A stretch of 64,000 nucleotides of DNA from Mesotaenium endlicherianum (lineage: Eukaryota; Streptophyta; Zygnematophyceae; Zygnematales; Mesotaeniaceae): contig WELA01000694.1 in NCBI GenBank assembly GCA_009602735.1, positions 474,410-538,409 of the forward strand, given 5' to 3'. A program made the position numbers and the translations under genes. Shown one piece after another: positions 13,607-25,684 of this stretch (its first letter is position 1; the number at the start of each line of letters is the position of its first letter). The notes beneath the pieces are model-generated. The model searched no databases and was not told the DNA's origin. It worked only from the letters and a program-made list of their open reading frames with translations.

Positions 13607-15793
13607 GGACAAATTACAAAACTAGCACTCAGAGTTTCGTTCATTACAAAATCTAACACATAAAGTTTTGTTTATTACAAAATTAGCACTTGCACATGTA
13701 GGGGGAGTCCACGTAGACCTCACACAAATAAATGACATGTCACACGAATTTGCAGGCAACCCTACCTAACACACCACTTCTCTTTTTTGTTCCACAATCA
13801 CTTTACTAACTGACCCACCTTCACAAAGAGAACTCTCCAGAGACGCCACAAAATTGGTCCACAGCTATTTTTTAAACCTTTGCAACAGCACGTAACCTGC
13901 TACACGTAGGCGTGTAGACAAAGCAATATTTAGGCTGCATAGCTAGGCACAACGACATATGGCAGGCATACAACAACAGGAATACAAGAACGCTTATTAG
14001 CACATTACAGGCAAGCATAAAATAGAGACGCTAGTGTGTTCCCAAATTTGCAAATAATGGTCGAGAGAAAGGAGGGGAGTAAGGGAGGCCCTAGCGAGCT
14101 CTTATCGGGTGGCGAGCAGCTCAATGGCGAGCAACTCAATCATACGGGTTGCTAGCGTAGCAAGTCAACCCACAGCGATCGAACTACCTCAAATACATGC
14201 AAAATTATTAAGCGAGTACGAGAGCGGACAGGCCAGCTCAGTAAGGCAGACGCGGCTGAGCTTAGGCAAAATTGCAAGATCGAGGCTGGGGCAACTTGGG
14301 TCAGTTAGAAAAGTGGTTGTGGAAACTTTTGGAACCGAAAGAGAGAAATAGTGTGTTAGGTAGGCTCGCGTGCAAATTCGTGTGGCACGTCATGTATTCA
14401 TGTAAGGTCTACGTGGACTAGCCTTACATGTGCGAGTGCTAGTTTTGCAATTAGTTTGAAAAACACTTCTAGATGTGTAGTGGAATACATCAATTTTTAC
14501 CATCGATTTGCGCCACTATACCAACTTTAACAATCGATTTGTGCAAGCTGGACAGAAATATATAGATTCTGCCAATTTGGACAAAAAGGCCATTTTTCGT
14601 CTCGAACACCTCAGGATATAAAGCAATAAGAACACGGGCTTTTCTTATCGCTAGGTCCAATCAGCAAGCTTGTGTAAGATAGGCTTGACACGAATAAATG
14701 AGGGTATGAAATCGTTGCTCTTAATGTACGCTTTTTGTTTTTGAGGAGAGAATCTTGGCTTTTTAGACAAAAGTTTTGAAGGGATATTAATCTGAAATTG
14801 AATCCAAAAGTTGAAGGACTGAAGGGGAGGGCCGAAAAAGCTTGGGCTTGCAAAAGAAACGCTATAAGATCCGCGGTTTAGAGTTTATGGTAAAGATGTA
14901 AAGATTTATGCTTGCAAAATTTTTAGAATTTCAAAAGAAATGAAAATAGCTGCTCGTATAGGTCACTGAAATTAGCCACATGGTCACTTCACTTTTTTGC
15001 TTAGAAAAGGCTGTCAAAAGACATTCGTGTGGAGATAGTTTGCACGACTTATACGAGATAACTTAAAGTGCTCGATGACACTCGCTACAACGTAAACAGT
15101 GAGAAAGCAGCAAAAAAAAGTTCAGGACGAAAAAGTGGCGTTTTTGTCTAAATTGGCAGAATTTGTATTTATTTATGTCCAGTTTGAACAAATGTCGCGA
15201 CTGCTATCCACTTGACAGTGCCGCACGCGCAGCGCAAGTCATGGCCGCCCAAGTACGGGAAGTCAGCATTGACTCACCGACCAGAGGACCGACTCAGCGA
15301 TCATGTTGAAGTCGTTATCACTGTCAAAGTGGTCACGACACGTCAAATCCACATCAAAGACTGGATGGGGATTTGGACAGAGTAGTCAGCCGAAAGGCTA
15401 GGGGCATGGGATCAGCAATAAGCCAGCCCAACGAGTGCCAAGAAAGGTACTGATCAATCGGCTATCCAAGCCAAGTACAGCAGGGATGTTGCAAAGGGCG
15501 TTGTATGCCGTCTCGGCCAGACCCTTAGGTGACTAGTCACGACTTGAGCGTTCATCCTAAACGCTGCCAGCCAGCCACATAGGCGTGATTATCAGCTGAA
15601 AGGCTAAGCGGTTACACGCAACAATCCCAATGCATGCATGCATGCTCAATGACAACTTCTAAGCTGTGTGAGAGCTGCTGGGTAAGGACGGCATGCAAGC
15701 TAAGCGCTGTGACTAAGCACTGGCATTCTCGAGAGAGGACAGCGCGTGGTGCCTGTGAAAGGCACGAGTCCTGCCTGAAGCAGCCTCATTCTT

Positions 15794-15950
15794 GCTCGCA
15801 TCATTGTCAAAGGAAGCTGAAGAAGCAGAAGTAGCGCAAAGAAGAAGGAGTTCCCAAGGCCAAGAAGAGCCGGGGCGCCACGCTTCTACCGACGCCGGAA
15901 GATTTCTTCCTAAGCTCGCATCATTGTCAAAGGAAGCTGAAGAAGCAGAA
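15794..15950 (+). repeat. 120-bp tandem duplication inside the left LTR
   Basis: GCTCGCATCATTGTCAAAGG begins at 15794 and again at 15914. The second unit is cut at 15950 by the solo LTR and goes on at 17161. The right LTR has one unit only, so the duplication arose after this copy formed. Confidence 0.85.
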
Positions 15951-17160
15951 TGTAATGAATCAGTTCATTATTTATTTAATTAACTGCATATATAAATATA
16001 ACACTAAATAAGTGTTATGTCTATATACTCACATGTGCGAGTTCATCTAAATGAATGTATGTCGATGTAATGCGAGTTTACTTACTTTGTCAAAAAGGTC
16101 AGCAGGATGACTTTTGTACCATAGTGTAGTCTGCTGAGATTTATATATCAGTTATATATAGGATCTAATAGCAGTAGGTTGACATATAGTAAGCTCGCTT
16201 GATATTAGTCAATATACTTAGCTTCAGTACGCAGAGGATAGACATATTCATTTAGATTGTTATTTGTAGATTGGCACATGTGACCGAAGTATACTGAAAG
16301 TCGGGAGGTCGACTGAGATTCGGTAAACCGATGTCCTACCAGTGTGGTTGAATCCTGGGTAGGCGGAGCCGTCGTCAGTCAACTGAACAGTTAGGACTTC
16401 AGTCAACCGACCAATTAATATGGTCGTTATACCTAGATCCGTGGGCCCCAACTTAACGGGTTTCCCACGAAACGGCGCACCTTGCGCCGTGGTCAACCAG
16501 GTGGTCACTAGGTACATAGCAGGTTGGGATCTCGTGGTCCCTCATTCTGGACAGTAGGCTTTGCAGTCGGATTTCTACTTGCAAGTGATGTGTGCACTTT
16601 TTGGGTTTGTTCTAATGACCAGCCTTCACAAAAATTGCCATGACTGATTCGTTTGCGCTCCATTTTGAGCGAACTAGAACTTTTCGGAAAGGTCTCGTCA
16701 AGATGCATCCGTTGCTGTTAAGTTTGCTCAATTTGGAGTAGTATTGACAGAGTTATGCCCTCTGACACTTCGGGGTCACACAACGGACAGATTCCATGGT
16801 TTTTGCACCTAAGTCAGTGGGATGTGTTTGAGCTACTTTATGGTCATCTGAATGAGAGCGCCTTTGCTATTCAGTCCCCTGATGTTGTGTATGTGCTTAC
16901 ACATGCTTGTATGCCTGGTAGGCAAGAGGTCAAGAGTTTCTAAAGGAGAAGCTCTAGTCCTCAAGCTCGCCTCTTTCTTGTGCCTCGTATTCGTGTGCAA
17001 CTATGGCACACTACGATAAGTGAGTCAAGGGTTATAGATGAGTAAACGGAATTCATTATAAGGGCGAAGATCGCTCCCTGATTTCACACGCTTCCACCTA
17101 TCTCTGATCTTTTATATTTAAATGAAATATATTAATCTTGAATAAGCAAGATTCATTTCA
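15951..17160. mobile_element. solo LTR-like insertion inside the left LTR
   Basis: It starts TGTAATGAATC and ends GATTCATTTCA, imperfect inverted TG...CA termini, and is flanked by CAGAA at 15946-15950 and 17161-17165 (5-bp target duplication). The 1,210 bp have no coding frame of note. A solo LTR of an unseen LTR retrotransposon is the best reading; a small non-autonomous LTR element (TRIM-like) is possible. It is unlike the LTRs of elements A and B. Confidence 0.72.
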
Positions 17161-17785
17161 CAGAAGTAGCGCAAAGAAGAAGGAGTTCCCAAGGCCAAGA
17201 AGAGCCGGGGCGCCACGCTTCTACCGACGTCGGAAGATTTCTTCCTAAGTGTATCATAGAAAGGTGAGACCTCAGGAGTTCCCAAGAGAGGATCTCGCTG
17301 TTAGAAAGTAGAGAGCTGCAGAATAGAATATGTTAGGCTATTAGCACAGATTTGGGTCAAAACGCCGCAAGCGTGCGAGGATCATTTACAATGGTGAGTG
17401 CTGTGTTAGTTTCCAAGTTCTTAGAAGTCTCAATGGTCGAATTGCTGATAGCAAGAGTAGTATTAACAAGTAAAGTTCTCAGTGAAGAACTGAGTGAGCC
17501 CAGCCAAGCAGTGAAGAGCTGTTAAGGTGCGGTGTCGAGCGAAGAGCTCAGACCAGGCCAGCATAGATGTGCAGTTCAGAGTTTTGTAAGCTGTGACTTG
17601 TGGAAGTTAAGCGAAAGCCTTGAAGAGCGATTTTCTTTGAACCTGGCATTGCCTGTTAAGTTGCTTCGACGTGATTTCTGCAAACTATGAACTTGTTCAT
17701 TCTGTAAACCCTCAACTTGGGCAAAAACCTGTGTGGAAGTAAGACGCTTCTGTCCTACTTCTGAGAACTTGGTTGATTGGTTTAG

Positions 17786-19503
17786 ATGAGCAAGAATTCC
17801 CAAGTCAGTTGGGGATTGAAGCCTGTGAAGGCTGCCGGTGTTCAACCTGGAAGGGGACCCAGAGAAATTCAACTGTATATGCGGTTGAAGAGTGGAAGAC
17901 TCTACCACTCTGTGGAGCCTGCAAAAAGTTCTGATTCTAGCCAGAGTCCACGAGAAAATGAGACGTCTGAGCATACTGACAACCGGTGGAGTGAGCAACC
18001 GTCGAGAGACGACTCTCGTCATAACTCCGCAAACGGTGAGAACCCAGTTAACACACAAGCCTATGCACCTGATTTGGGCAGAAAGCAAGACGTGTGGGGA
18101 AGAGTCAGTGAGTCCTGTTCATCGTTCAAAATGGCTGGTGATGATCGGGATGAAGATCCTAAGTTCAAGCTGTCTGCAAAGGGTTTTAGCGGACGAACCA
18201 GCGGAAATGGTCTCACTTTCGAAGAGTTTGATGAGATCTATTGGGCAGAATTCTTTGAGAAGATTTGGAAGGACTCTTCTTATACGCAATCCGTCGCATT
18301 TATAGGCTTGGTTCAGTTCTTGGACAAGGATGCCCTGCTGTTATATTGCCAATTCCGGAAGGATGAGGATCTCACCCAGGAATGGGCGTTTGGAGAACAG
18401 AAAAGGGCTAGGGATTAAAAATTCCAGAAAGAGGCTGCGAAAGTCCGAATGTCCGCTTTATCTTCAGGAAGAAGAGTGACAACTGCACCTGTTGAGAGCA
18501 TAGACCTAGCTGCACTAACACGAGAATTAACAGAGGCCATGAGGCAACTCACTGAGGGCCAGCGGAAGGCTGCCACTCAAGATGATGATGCCGGCTCTGT
18601 CGCAGAATTGCGAAAGGTGTGTGCAGAACTGTCTGAAAGGATTGCTAAAGCTCAAGAACAAGTAACACGCAGAGCTACACCTCTCAATGGTCAGCAAAGC
18701 GATAGCGCCACGACAGAGGCAAGCCATGCGCAAGCCTTGGCTAGCTGTCGTAAGGATATGGAGGCTGGGGATGACCAGCTAGACTCCACGCATTGCCTGC
18801 GTCGTTTCTTCAAGTTGCTTGTAGCACGATTCCCAGAGGATCGCAGTCTTAAGGTGCACCGTTATGTGCATTTTGTTCGTTAGAAGAACGAGACAGTCAT
18901 GGAGGTCAAATCCAAAATGGTAGACCTCGCCAAAAAGGCAAAAATATACGAGCCCACAATAGTGGCTGACAAGTTTTTGTTGTGCTTGGGCAAGGAAACA
19001 AATCGTGAAGTCAGGCCACATCTGTTCGCAAAGCACGGGATTGACTGGGACATCGACGAGGCGGCTGAAATAGCACGTAATGTCAAAGAAGGTTAAGTGT
19101 GGTATAAAGAGGCTTCCAGGACGCTTATGGCTCCTGAGAGGAGAGAGGAATTCTCTTTGCCTAAGGCCAACAGCTCTAATTTTCAGCTAAGAAAAAGAGC
19201 GGGTCTTTCAATAAGTTTGCTGAGCACGCCAACACTACTGAAACAGCAGAGAGTTGTTGGAATTGCGGGAAATCAGGACATCAGAAGAGAAACTGTGCGT
19301 ACCCAGATGCTAAGCAACTATCCGCTAGCAAAGCGCAGATATGCGCACATTGCAGTAAGAAGGGACACTCAAAAGATGAGTGCTGGTCTAAGAATCCAAA
19401 TCTAAAGCCGCCCTGGGCAAATGCTGCCACGAAAGAGGCAGACAGAGAGAAAAAGAAAGAAAAGAGTGGCTCCGGTAACCGCAAGGGTAACCAGAAGCTA
19501 TGA
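17786..19503 (+). pseudogene. gag: element A gag, decayed
   Basis: Gag makes the capsid and nucleocapsid of the retrotransposon particle. The open frame starts at 17786 and runs with in-frame stops at 18416, 18881 and 19094, then shifts frame near 19190. A charged, coiled-coil-like middle part is followed by two CCHC zinc knuckles, 'CWNCGKSGHQKRNC' (from 19255) and 'CAHCSKKGHSKDEC' (near 19340), and a Lys-rich tail. Two knuckles are standard for RNA-binding nucleocapsid. The gag stop TGA (19501-19503) overlaps the ATG of pol (19500-19502) in the order ATGA. Confidence 0.78.
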
Positions 19504-20495
19504 GTGCAGAAATCGCTGAGTTGAAAGCGCAGTTTGCGAAACTAAATGCGCCCAATGCCTACAATGATGCAGATATTGCAGAAAAGACCGTCTGCAAAGG
19601 CGAGAAGCGGCTGCCTGAAAAGGCTGTGAATGCAACGGCTGCCGAGCAAGCAGATCACAACCGTCTGGTGCCAAGGAATGCTGGGAAGCTTCCTCAGACT
19701 TTTCGGAACACTCTGGATGAAAACGAGATCTCGCAGCTACAACAAACCAGGCCCGGGTTGCGCAAGACATTTAGTTTTTCACTGGAGAAGCTGAAGGCCT
19801 TGGTGGAACATCGGATCTAGCATGCTCCTTTGCTTTCTCTCGCTGATTTGCATATCACTTACCTATTTACGGTTGAAGAGGCCGGACATCAGCTGGATAT
19901 AGCTGAGGAAGGTGCAAATAGCGCCTCATTGCCCACCAATTTTAGCACCGTGAGAGTGCAAAATAAGGATGGTGCATTGATCTTCAACAACTGGGCAGCT
20001 CCCAACATTCTGTTGGATACAGGCGCACAGCCAGTCTTTTTGGGAAAACGAGCTGTGAAAGCTCTAGGTTTGACGACAAGGGACCTGAAAGAGAGTCCTT
20101 TTCAGTTGAGAATTGCCTCAGGACAAGTCTCAAAGTCTTGTGAGATTACCCGCAAGCCTGTGAAAATCACAGTAAATCCAGGGAAACCTGAAGAGGCGTC
20201 ACTATTCATGGAGTGCCTAGTGATGGAAGCTGAGAACTATGATGTTCTCTTGGGAACAGAAGCACTGATTCCCTTGGGTATGATCATTAATCTGCGGAAA
20301 CAGAGAGTGACTTACCAGTCAATAGATAGGCAGCCGGCAGGAGAAATTCATGTGAAAATGGTTTGCATAGGAGAAGCAAACTACGGACTGCTAGACTGCT
20401 ACGTTAATGACAGGTACCCAGAAGCCAGCGACAACCTTATGAAGCAAGAAGAGGAAGGCTATACAAGCATCAACATGCCAACACCCTTGGTATAG
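19500..20495 (+). pseudogene. element A pol start: leader and aspartic protease, decayed
   Basis: The frame opens at the ATG overlapping the gag stop and stays in one frame through 24320 apart from stop codons; here it has stops at 19818 and 20493. The leader of about 100 residues is charged. The protease has 'ILLDTGAQPVFLG' (D-T-G-A active site) near 20010-20045 and the later 'YDVLLGTEAL' segment near 20240, the hydrophobic-hydrophobic-G motif of retropepsins. It would cleave the Gag and Pol polyproteins. The TAG at 20493 separates it from the methyltransferase part 12 bases later. Confidence 0.75.
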
Positions 20496-20507
20496 CAAAC
20501 CGGGATC

Positions 20508-22148
20508 ATGAAGCAGCTGGAAACTGTGAGTAACAAGGACCACGGCCCGCAAGAGTTGCTGCCAGTACCCTACCCAGATACCTCCACTGCAAATCTGATG
20601 CCTGGAGTGGAGCCACTGCCGCAAGGCATTGTCAGGATGGAAGATCCTTTCCGCAAAAGGGGCGTGGTGGTGTTGGAATTATGCGCCGGACTTGGCTCTG
20701 GGACCATAGCATTGATCCAGCGAGGAATACAGGTGGTCAAAGTCTTGTATGTGGACAACAATGACCACGCTTTTCTAGCATTCCAAGAGGTCATAAATCA
20801 GATGCGGCAAATGCATCATTTTAAAGGGTTGGCGCCCGCATATAGCAATGTCGAGCGCATCGCCGGAGGCAACATTATGAACGTGAAGCCTGAAGACCTG
20901 TATGGCTACAGGATTGATTGGATCTTTGCTGGATTCCCTTGTCAACCATTTTCTCAAGCTGGAAACAGAAGGGGATTCGATGATCCACGAGCACAACATT
21001 GGGGATGGATGGTGATAATCATCAGCATGCTGCGAGAATGACAGCACTATGACCCACCTGTGTTTGTGATTGAGAACGTACATCCAGGAATGGATTACAA
21101 GCAGATGAAGCCGGGAGAACCATGGTTGATTTTCGACTCCACTTTGGGTCATCATGTGCTAATCAACGACGCCAAGCACGGAGGATTATCCCATAGGGCC
21201 AGGATATTTTGGACCAACGGCATGTCTATTGAGGTTCTGAGAGAAATGGAGGACATTACACGGCGATCACCAACGGCATTGACATTGGAAAAGGCACTGG
21301 TGGTGTGTACCAGACCAGTGACCAGGAGGGATTCCTATTCACAGTGTGTCATTAACGAACCAGGCCAGCCAAGAGTGGTACTGCCAACCTTCACAGCATA
21401 TCTAGGATCCCGAGCCTTCATAGGAGGTGGACCAGGAATGGTCAAGGACATGCATGAAAGAGACGTCGTGTGGAGAGAGCCTACCGTGGTGGAAAAGGGC
21501 AAATGCCTTGGAATACCCGACACCATAGCTCGGCATATAGCCGGTGCCGTAGGGTCGGATGAAGCTGCAAAGATCTTCGGCAACATGATCGGGCAGCACT
21601 CCATGACTTGGTTGGTGGAAATAATCATGACATGGCAACAGTTGACCTTCACTGACAAGCCTATGCCGAGACCAAGACCAATGACAATTGGGTTCAATTT
21701 GGTGCCAACATTTGATCAGAAGGCTATCAGAACGGCACATCAGCAACGAGAAGAATACTGGGTGCAAAGACACGCAGCGGAAGCCGCTGTAGACAAAGCA
21801 TTCAAGGGAGGTAGGGTGGCAGAACTGATGAGATGTCAGGATCCGTTGGACCGGATTGATAACCGGACCAATGAATTACAAGCACCTCTGGAAAGAGAGG
21901 ATACATCCATGAGAGATCCGGTGCCCGAGCAGGCAGCGCCGCTACCAAGAGTAGAAGACGATACGCATGGCACCCCATCATCTGGGAGAAACGCCACTCA
22001 CAGCCAGATTTTTGGGAGCTCACCTCCCGGAGCAACGACATCAATACGTGAAGAGACCCTAGAAGAGGCCAAGTCAGGGTATGATACCCCCCTCAGCCTA
22101 AGAGCAGCTGGGCACAGAGACTATTGGCAGGACAGCTCAAGTAGCTGA
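20508..22148 (+). pseudogene. C5-cytosine DNA methyltransferase domain inside element A pol
   Basis: The domain transfers methyl groups from SAM to carbon 5 of cytosine. The signature motifs are in order: motif I 'LELCAGLGSGTIAL' (about 20670-20720), motif IV 'GFPCQPFSQAG' with the catalytic Cys (PCQ at 20937-20945), motif VI 'FVIENV' (near 21065-21080), motif VIII 'LSHRARIFWTN' (QxRxR-type, near 21186-21215), a target-recognition segment, and motif X 'GNMIGQHSMTWLV' (near 21580). The HRAR-FW and 'INDAK' context resembles DNMT3-type enzymes, while the PCQPFSxAG block is the general form shared with bacterial enzymes; I do not assign a subfamily. One in-frame TGA (21039-21041) lies between motifs IV and VI; all motifs are otherwise present in one frame. 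After about 21660 comes a polar tail without known domains, to TGA at 22146. It sits in frame between protease and reverse transcriptase, so it is part of the element and not a host gene. Confidence 0.87.
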
Positions 22149-23795
22149 AAAGCCAACCAAAAGTGTCCATCGTCTTCACCAGAGCGAGCGTCGTTACGAG
22201 ACATGTCAGAAGAATCCGAGAAGACGGCTCCTGAGCCTACAGCCAAAAATACTGGATACTGCCTAAACCAAGTACTAATGCAAGAACGCCAGTGCAATCT
22301 TGGTGAATGGGCCGAAGAGAGTAGCCAGAACTTGGGAGATTCTGGAGGGTCTGCAAAGACCATATGTCTCGAAGTGATATTCGAAGAACGCCAAGAGGAG
22401 TTGGACAAGAAACTGTCTACAACACCTGCCTTGATGAGCCCAGAGCCGCAGGCTAAGAGGCAACAGCAGGGTTCAGCCAGTGAAACAGCTGAATCCATTG
22501 CAAGGCAAATCATGGAGCACCTCCTGGACGCAGACGCTCGACAACACAAGGAAAGGGAAGTGGCTAAGGCGGCAAGCGCTCTGCAATCAACCATCGTCAA
22601 CATGGCGAAGCTCAACACAGATAAGGAAGGAGAACCGCCACCACCCGGAGCGGAGAAATCAGTTGAAGATGAGGCAGAGATGCCAGACCTTCCACGGTTC
22701 GACCTGCCGTCAGTCACCAATGAAGAGGAGACTCGGGAAGAAATTCCACGTTTTCCTACCCCAGAGCTGAACCTGTTGGAGCTATAAGAGCTCAGAATGG
22801 ATGATTGGGTGGCCGACCACTTGATGATGGAAGGACCCAGCCCGGCCGATCTTTACAACGATCTAAGGTCGCCCACATCCAGCACTTCACCCGCCAGTTT
22901 TCCAGCACCAGAAGCTACCCCACATCAGCTACAACAGCCGCAGGAAGTGGCTGCCTGCACTGCTAAGGTGGAACCAACACAAGGAAATCCTCACGGTCGC
23001 GCAAGCAGACTAAGAAAGGTGGCCCGAGAAGGGAATGCACCTTTTAGGCGGATGCTGATGCGTTATCTCAAGTACAGGGGAACAGCTCAGAGAGAAGGGG
23101 TTCCGAAAGGAACTACGGCTCCTCCTCCGCAACCTATCCTGGAGATTCTGCAGAGAGAAAGAGAGGATGGCTTAATTTGCAAAGCCATGGCATTGGGAAT
23201 TCACATTCCCATGGTGCGTCCCTCATCCACTGGAACGTGGGAGAAGGACAGTTCAGCTCTTAGGACACCTGCAATGTTTGAAAGAGAACTGGTAGTGCTG
23301 AGAAGCACCATAAGCCGCTTGACAGCAGAGAATGCTATATACGCACAACTAGATGCGGCTCAAAGATCGCAGACTGTGACACAAGCATGGATGGTTACGC
23401 CATCAGCCAGGGAGGAGTTTGGCACAACCGTTGCGCGCATAGCTACCATTGAGCGCGAGTGGGGTTGGACAATCGACCCCAAAACAGATCCAGCAGGGTG
23501 GCCTTTGCCAAACCCACCCCCACCATGTGAAGAAGGAGGAAAAGGGACCAGCTGGACTGCAGCCGATGAAGAAAGATTCTAGAGGCAGCCCATCCGGAGG
23601 CGTCTGACCTACTCCACGCAACAAGAGAGGCGACGATCTATCAGAAAATGTAAAAGGCCTAAGAAGCAGGCCGCCGAGCCTGAGACAGCGGAGGAGCAAG
23701 CTGCAAAACCTGCCACTTCACCGCCTAACAATCAGGCAGAAAAGCCTGAAGGCCAGGATGAGGGCGGAAAACCCCCACCTGGACCCAAAGAGTAG
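22149..23795 (+). pseudogene. element A pol linker of unknown function between DNMT and RT
   Basis: About 540 codons in the same frame as the DNMT and RT, broken by stops at 22785, 23580 and 23793. The first half (from 22203) is acidic and Gln/Glu-rich with a possible coiled coil near 22490-22620 and a Pro-rich end. The second half (from 22797) has a basic patch near 23000-23080, a probable helix pair near 23280-23370, and a Trp/Pro-rich segment around 23455-23525. A Lys/Pro tail leads into the RT. I recognise no family. Its position suggests an extra Gag-like, tethering or DNMT-accessory region, but this is a guess. Confidence 0.55.
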
Positions 23796-25170
23796 CAACT
23801 ACTGGATGCCTGTGTTGGGAAAAAGCAGCCAGCAACTGAGGTTTTCACCATTGAAAACATGGCCTCAGCCCAACAGAGTGCACAAGTAGGGAGGCTGCTT
23901 AAAAAGCACCACAAGGTGTTTGCTTTTACAAAAGAGGAGATTGGTAAAACCACTGCCAGTATGTGTGAGATCACATTAACTACTGATAACCCAGTCAGAC
24001 TTGGGCCGCATAAGCTCAGTCAGACCGAATGGGACTGTGTGGAGAAAGCTTGCCAGGAGCTGCACAAGCTCGGCATGATCGAGAAATCAACCTCCATACA
24101 TGGAGCTCCCACGATAGTAGTTACCAAGAAGGACGAGGATGGCAATTATACAGCCACTCGTATGTGTGGAGACTACAGACGACTGAATCTTCACACGGAG
24201 CTAGACAGCTATGTGATGCCTACACCAGAGCGGATCTTTGCGATTGCTACCACCGGGAAGGTGTTCAGCATCATCGATCTACGCCAAGGTTTCAACCAGA
24301 TCCTTGTGAAAACAGAAGATTGAGGTAAGACCGCATTCTGGGCCCAATGGGAACTTTGGCAATGGACGGTAATGCCGTTTGGGCTGAAAAATGCCCCAAC
24401 CTTCTTTCAGAGAACTATTGATAAAGTGCTGGAGGGGCTGGATTTTACAAAACCATACATTGATGACGTAGTGGTATTCAGCAATTCCATAGAGGAGCAC
24501 CTCGAGCACTTGGCGCAAGTGGTCAGCGCCTGGAGAAATTCCAGATGACGCTGCACCCTGGAAAGTGCAGATTCTTTGAGGCACATGTGCCTTACTTAGG
24601 ACATGAGATTGGGAACAATGCTATGTCCCCTCAGGTTGTAGAGACTGAAGCCATTTACAAAATACCTGCACCAGCAAATGTGTCTAAGCTGAAAGCTCTG
24701 TTAGGACTAAGCGGATGCTGTTGTAAATTTGTGAATAATTATAGCAAAATTGCTAAACCCTTGACAGAAATCTTGAAAAAGGACATACCGTTTGTGTGGA
24801 CGGATTCCCAGGAGAAGGCCATGAACGAGCTCAAGGAGCGGCTAGTAACAGCCCCAATCTTGCGAACACCTGACTACTCCAAGCCGTTCAATCTACACAC
24901 CGACTGGAGTCGTGTGGGAATTGGCGCAGTACTCACTCAGGCCGAAAGTCCTAGAGAGGAGTACTTCATTGCCTATGCCTCGCGCTCTAACAACTGAGCG
25001 GAGAGCAACTACTCATCCTACGAAGGAGAGCTACTGGCAGTGGTTTGGGCTGTTGCACATTTCAGAGAGTATCTATGGGGAAGACCCTTCACGCTGATCA
25101 CAGATCACTCGCCATTACTCTGGCTGATGAAGAATTTAGACCTCACTGGTAAATTGGCTCGTTGGGCTCT
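23796..25170 (+). pseudogene. element A reverse transcriptase and RNase H (first part), interrupted by element B
   Basis: RT makes cDNA from the element's RNA, and RNase H removes the RNA strand. Visible RT blocks: 'RMCGDYRRLNLHTELD' near 24160, 'FSIIDLRQGFNQI' near 24265, 'VMPFGLKNAPTFFQR' near 24370, and the catalytic 'YIDDVVVFSNS' near 24455. A TGA at 24321 cuts the fingers/palm, and a one-base frameshift near 24521 moves the frame before 'MTLHPGKCRFFEAHVPYLGH'. RNase H has 'FNLHTDWSRVGIGAVL' and 'YEGELLAVVWAVAHFREYL', with a TGA at 24995. The frame reaches '...LARWAL' at 25170, where element B begins; the missing RNase H end continues at 31904. Confidence 0.85.
25166..25170. repeat. target-site duplication of element B, left copy (GCTCT)
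   Basis: GCTCT occurs directly before the left LTR and again at 31899-31903 directly after the right LTR. The duplicated bases lie in the RNase H codons of element A. Confidence 0.95.
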
Positions 25171-25673
25171 TGTAGTGAAACAGATAGATAAAGTACTTAG
25201 TGAAATAGAATATTTTATTCATTCAAGACAAGGATCTTTGAACACAAGTGGTAGCTTCTTGAAAGAGATATGGCTTCTTGAAAGTTAATATATTTCTGGA
25301 TTTTGGCAAGTACAAGAGTGATTCTGGAATGTCTTTCTATGTTTTAGCTCTTGTTTATATACTTGCTACATAAGTAATTTCTAGGAAAGTGTATGTTGAT
25401 GTGTTGGCACCCAACACATCCCAAAACTTGCCACCTCTTTCTAGAATAATGTACACATGTCCTTTTGACCTAAAAATGGCACATCTGACTTTTGCCACAT
25501 GGAGTTCTTCTAGGTCTTTCCTCTAACTTCGAAAATGCCTTGGAAGGTTCAAAGGACATGAACCAAGTTACTAGAGTACCTATTCACACTTGACTCCACA
25601 CAATACTACTCCAAATATATTTGAAAACATTAAAATATATGCAAACTAATATATAATAACTCAAATCACTACA
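25171..25673 (-). repeat. element B LTR, 3' copy
   Basis: 503 bp, TGTAGTGA...TCACTACA. Downstream in the element's sense, beside the polypurine tract at 25674-25684. It is a near-identical direct repeat of 31396-31898. Confidence 0.95.
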
Positions 25674-25684
25674 TCACCCCCCCG
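25674..25684 (-). other. polypurine tract of element B
   Basis: On the minus strand a G-run (GGGGGGG then TGA) lies directly before the 3' LTR. This is the expected site for plus-strand cDNA priming. Confidence 0.75.

Larger units (their letters stand above)
15193..17756 (+). repeat. left LTR of element A, 5' part missing
   Basis: It matches 33928-35156 of the full right LTR. After taking out the 1,215-bp insertion with its target duplication and one 120-bp repeat unit, it is 1,229 bp, exactly the length of the matching right segment. The first 293 bp of the LTR are absent here; the corresponding segment sits at the far right end of the element (35157-35445). Differences to the right copy are a few percent by eye. 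Confidence 0.88.

Noticed and set aside
20508-22148. DNMT as a host gene trapped by chance
   Set aside because: The frame runs on from protease to RT with no introns, unlike all host genes in the window, and lies between the same LTRs.
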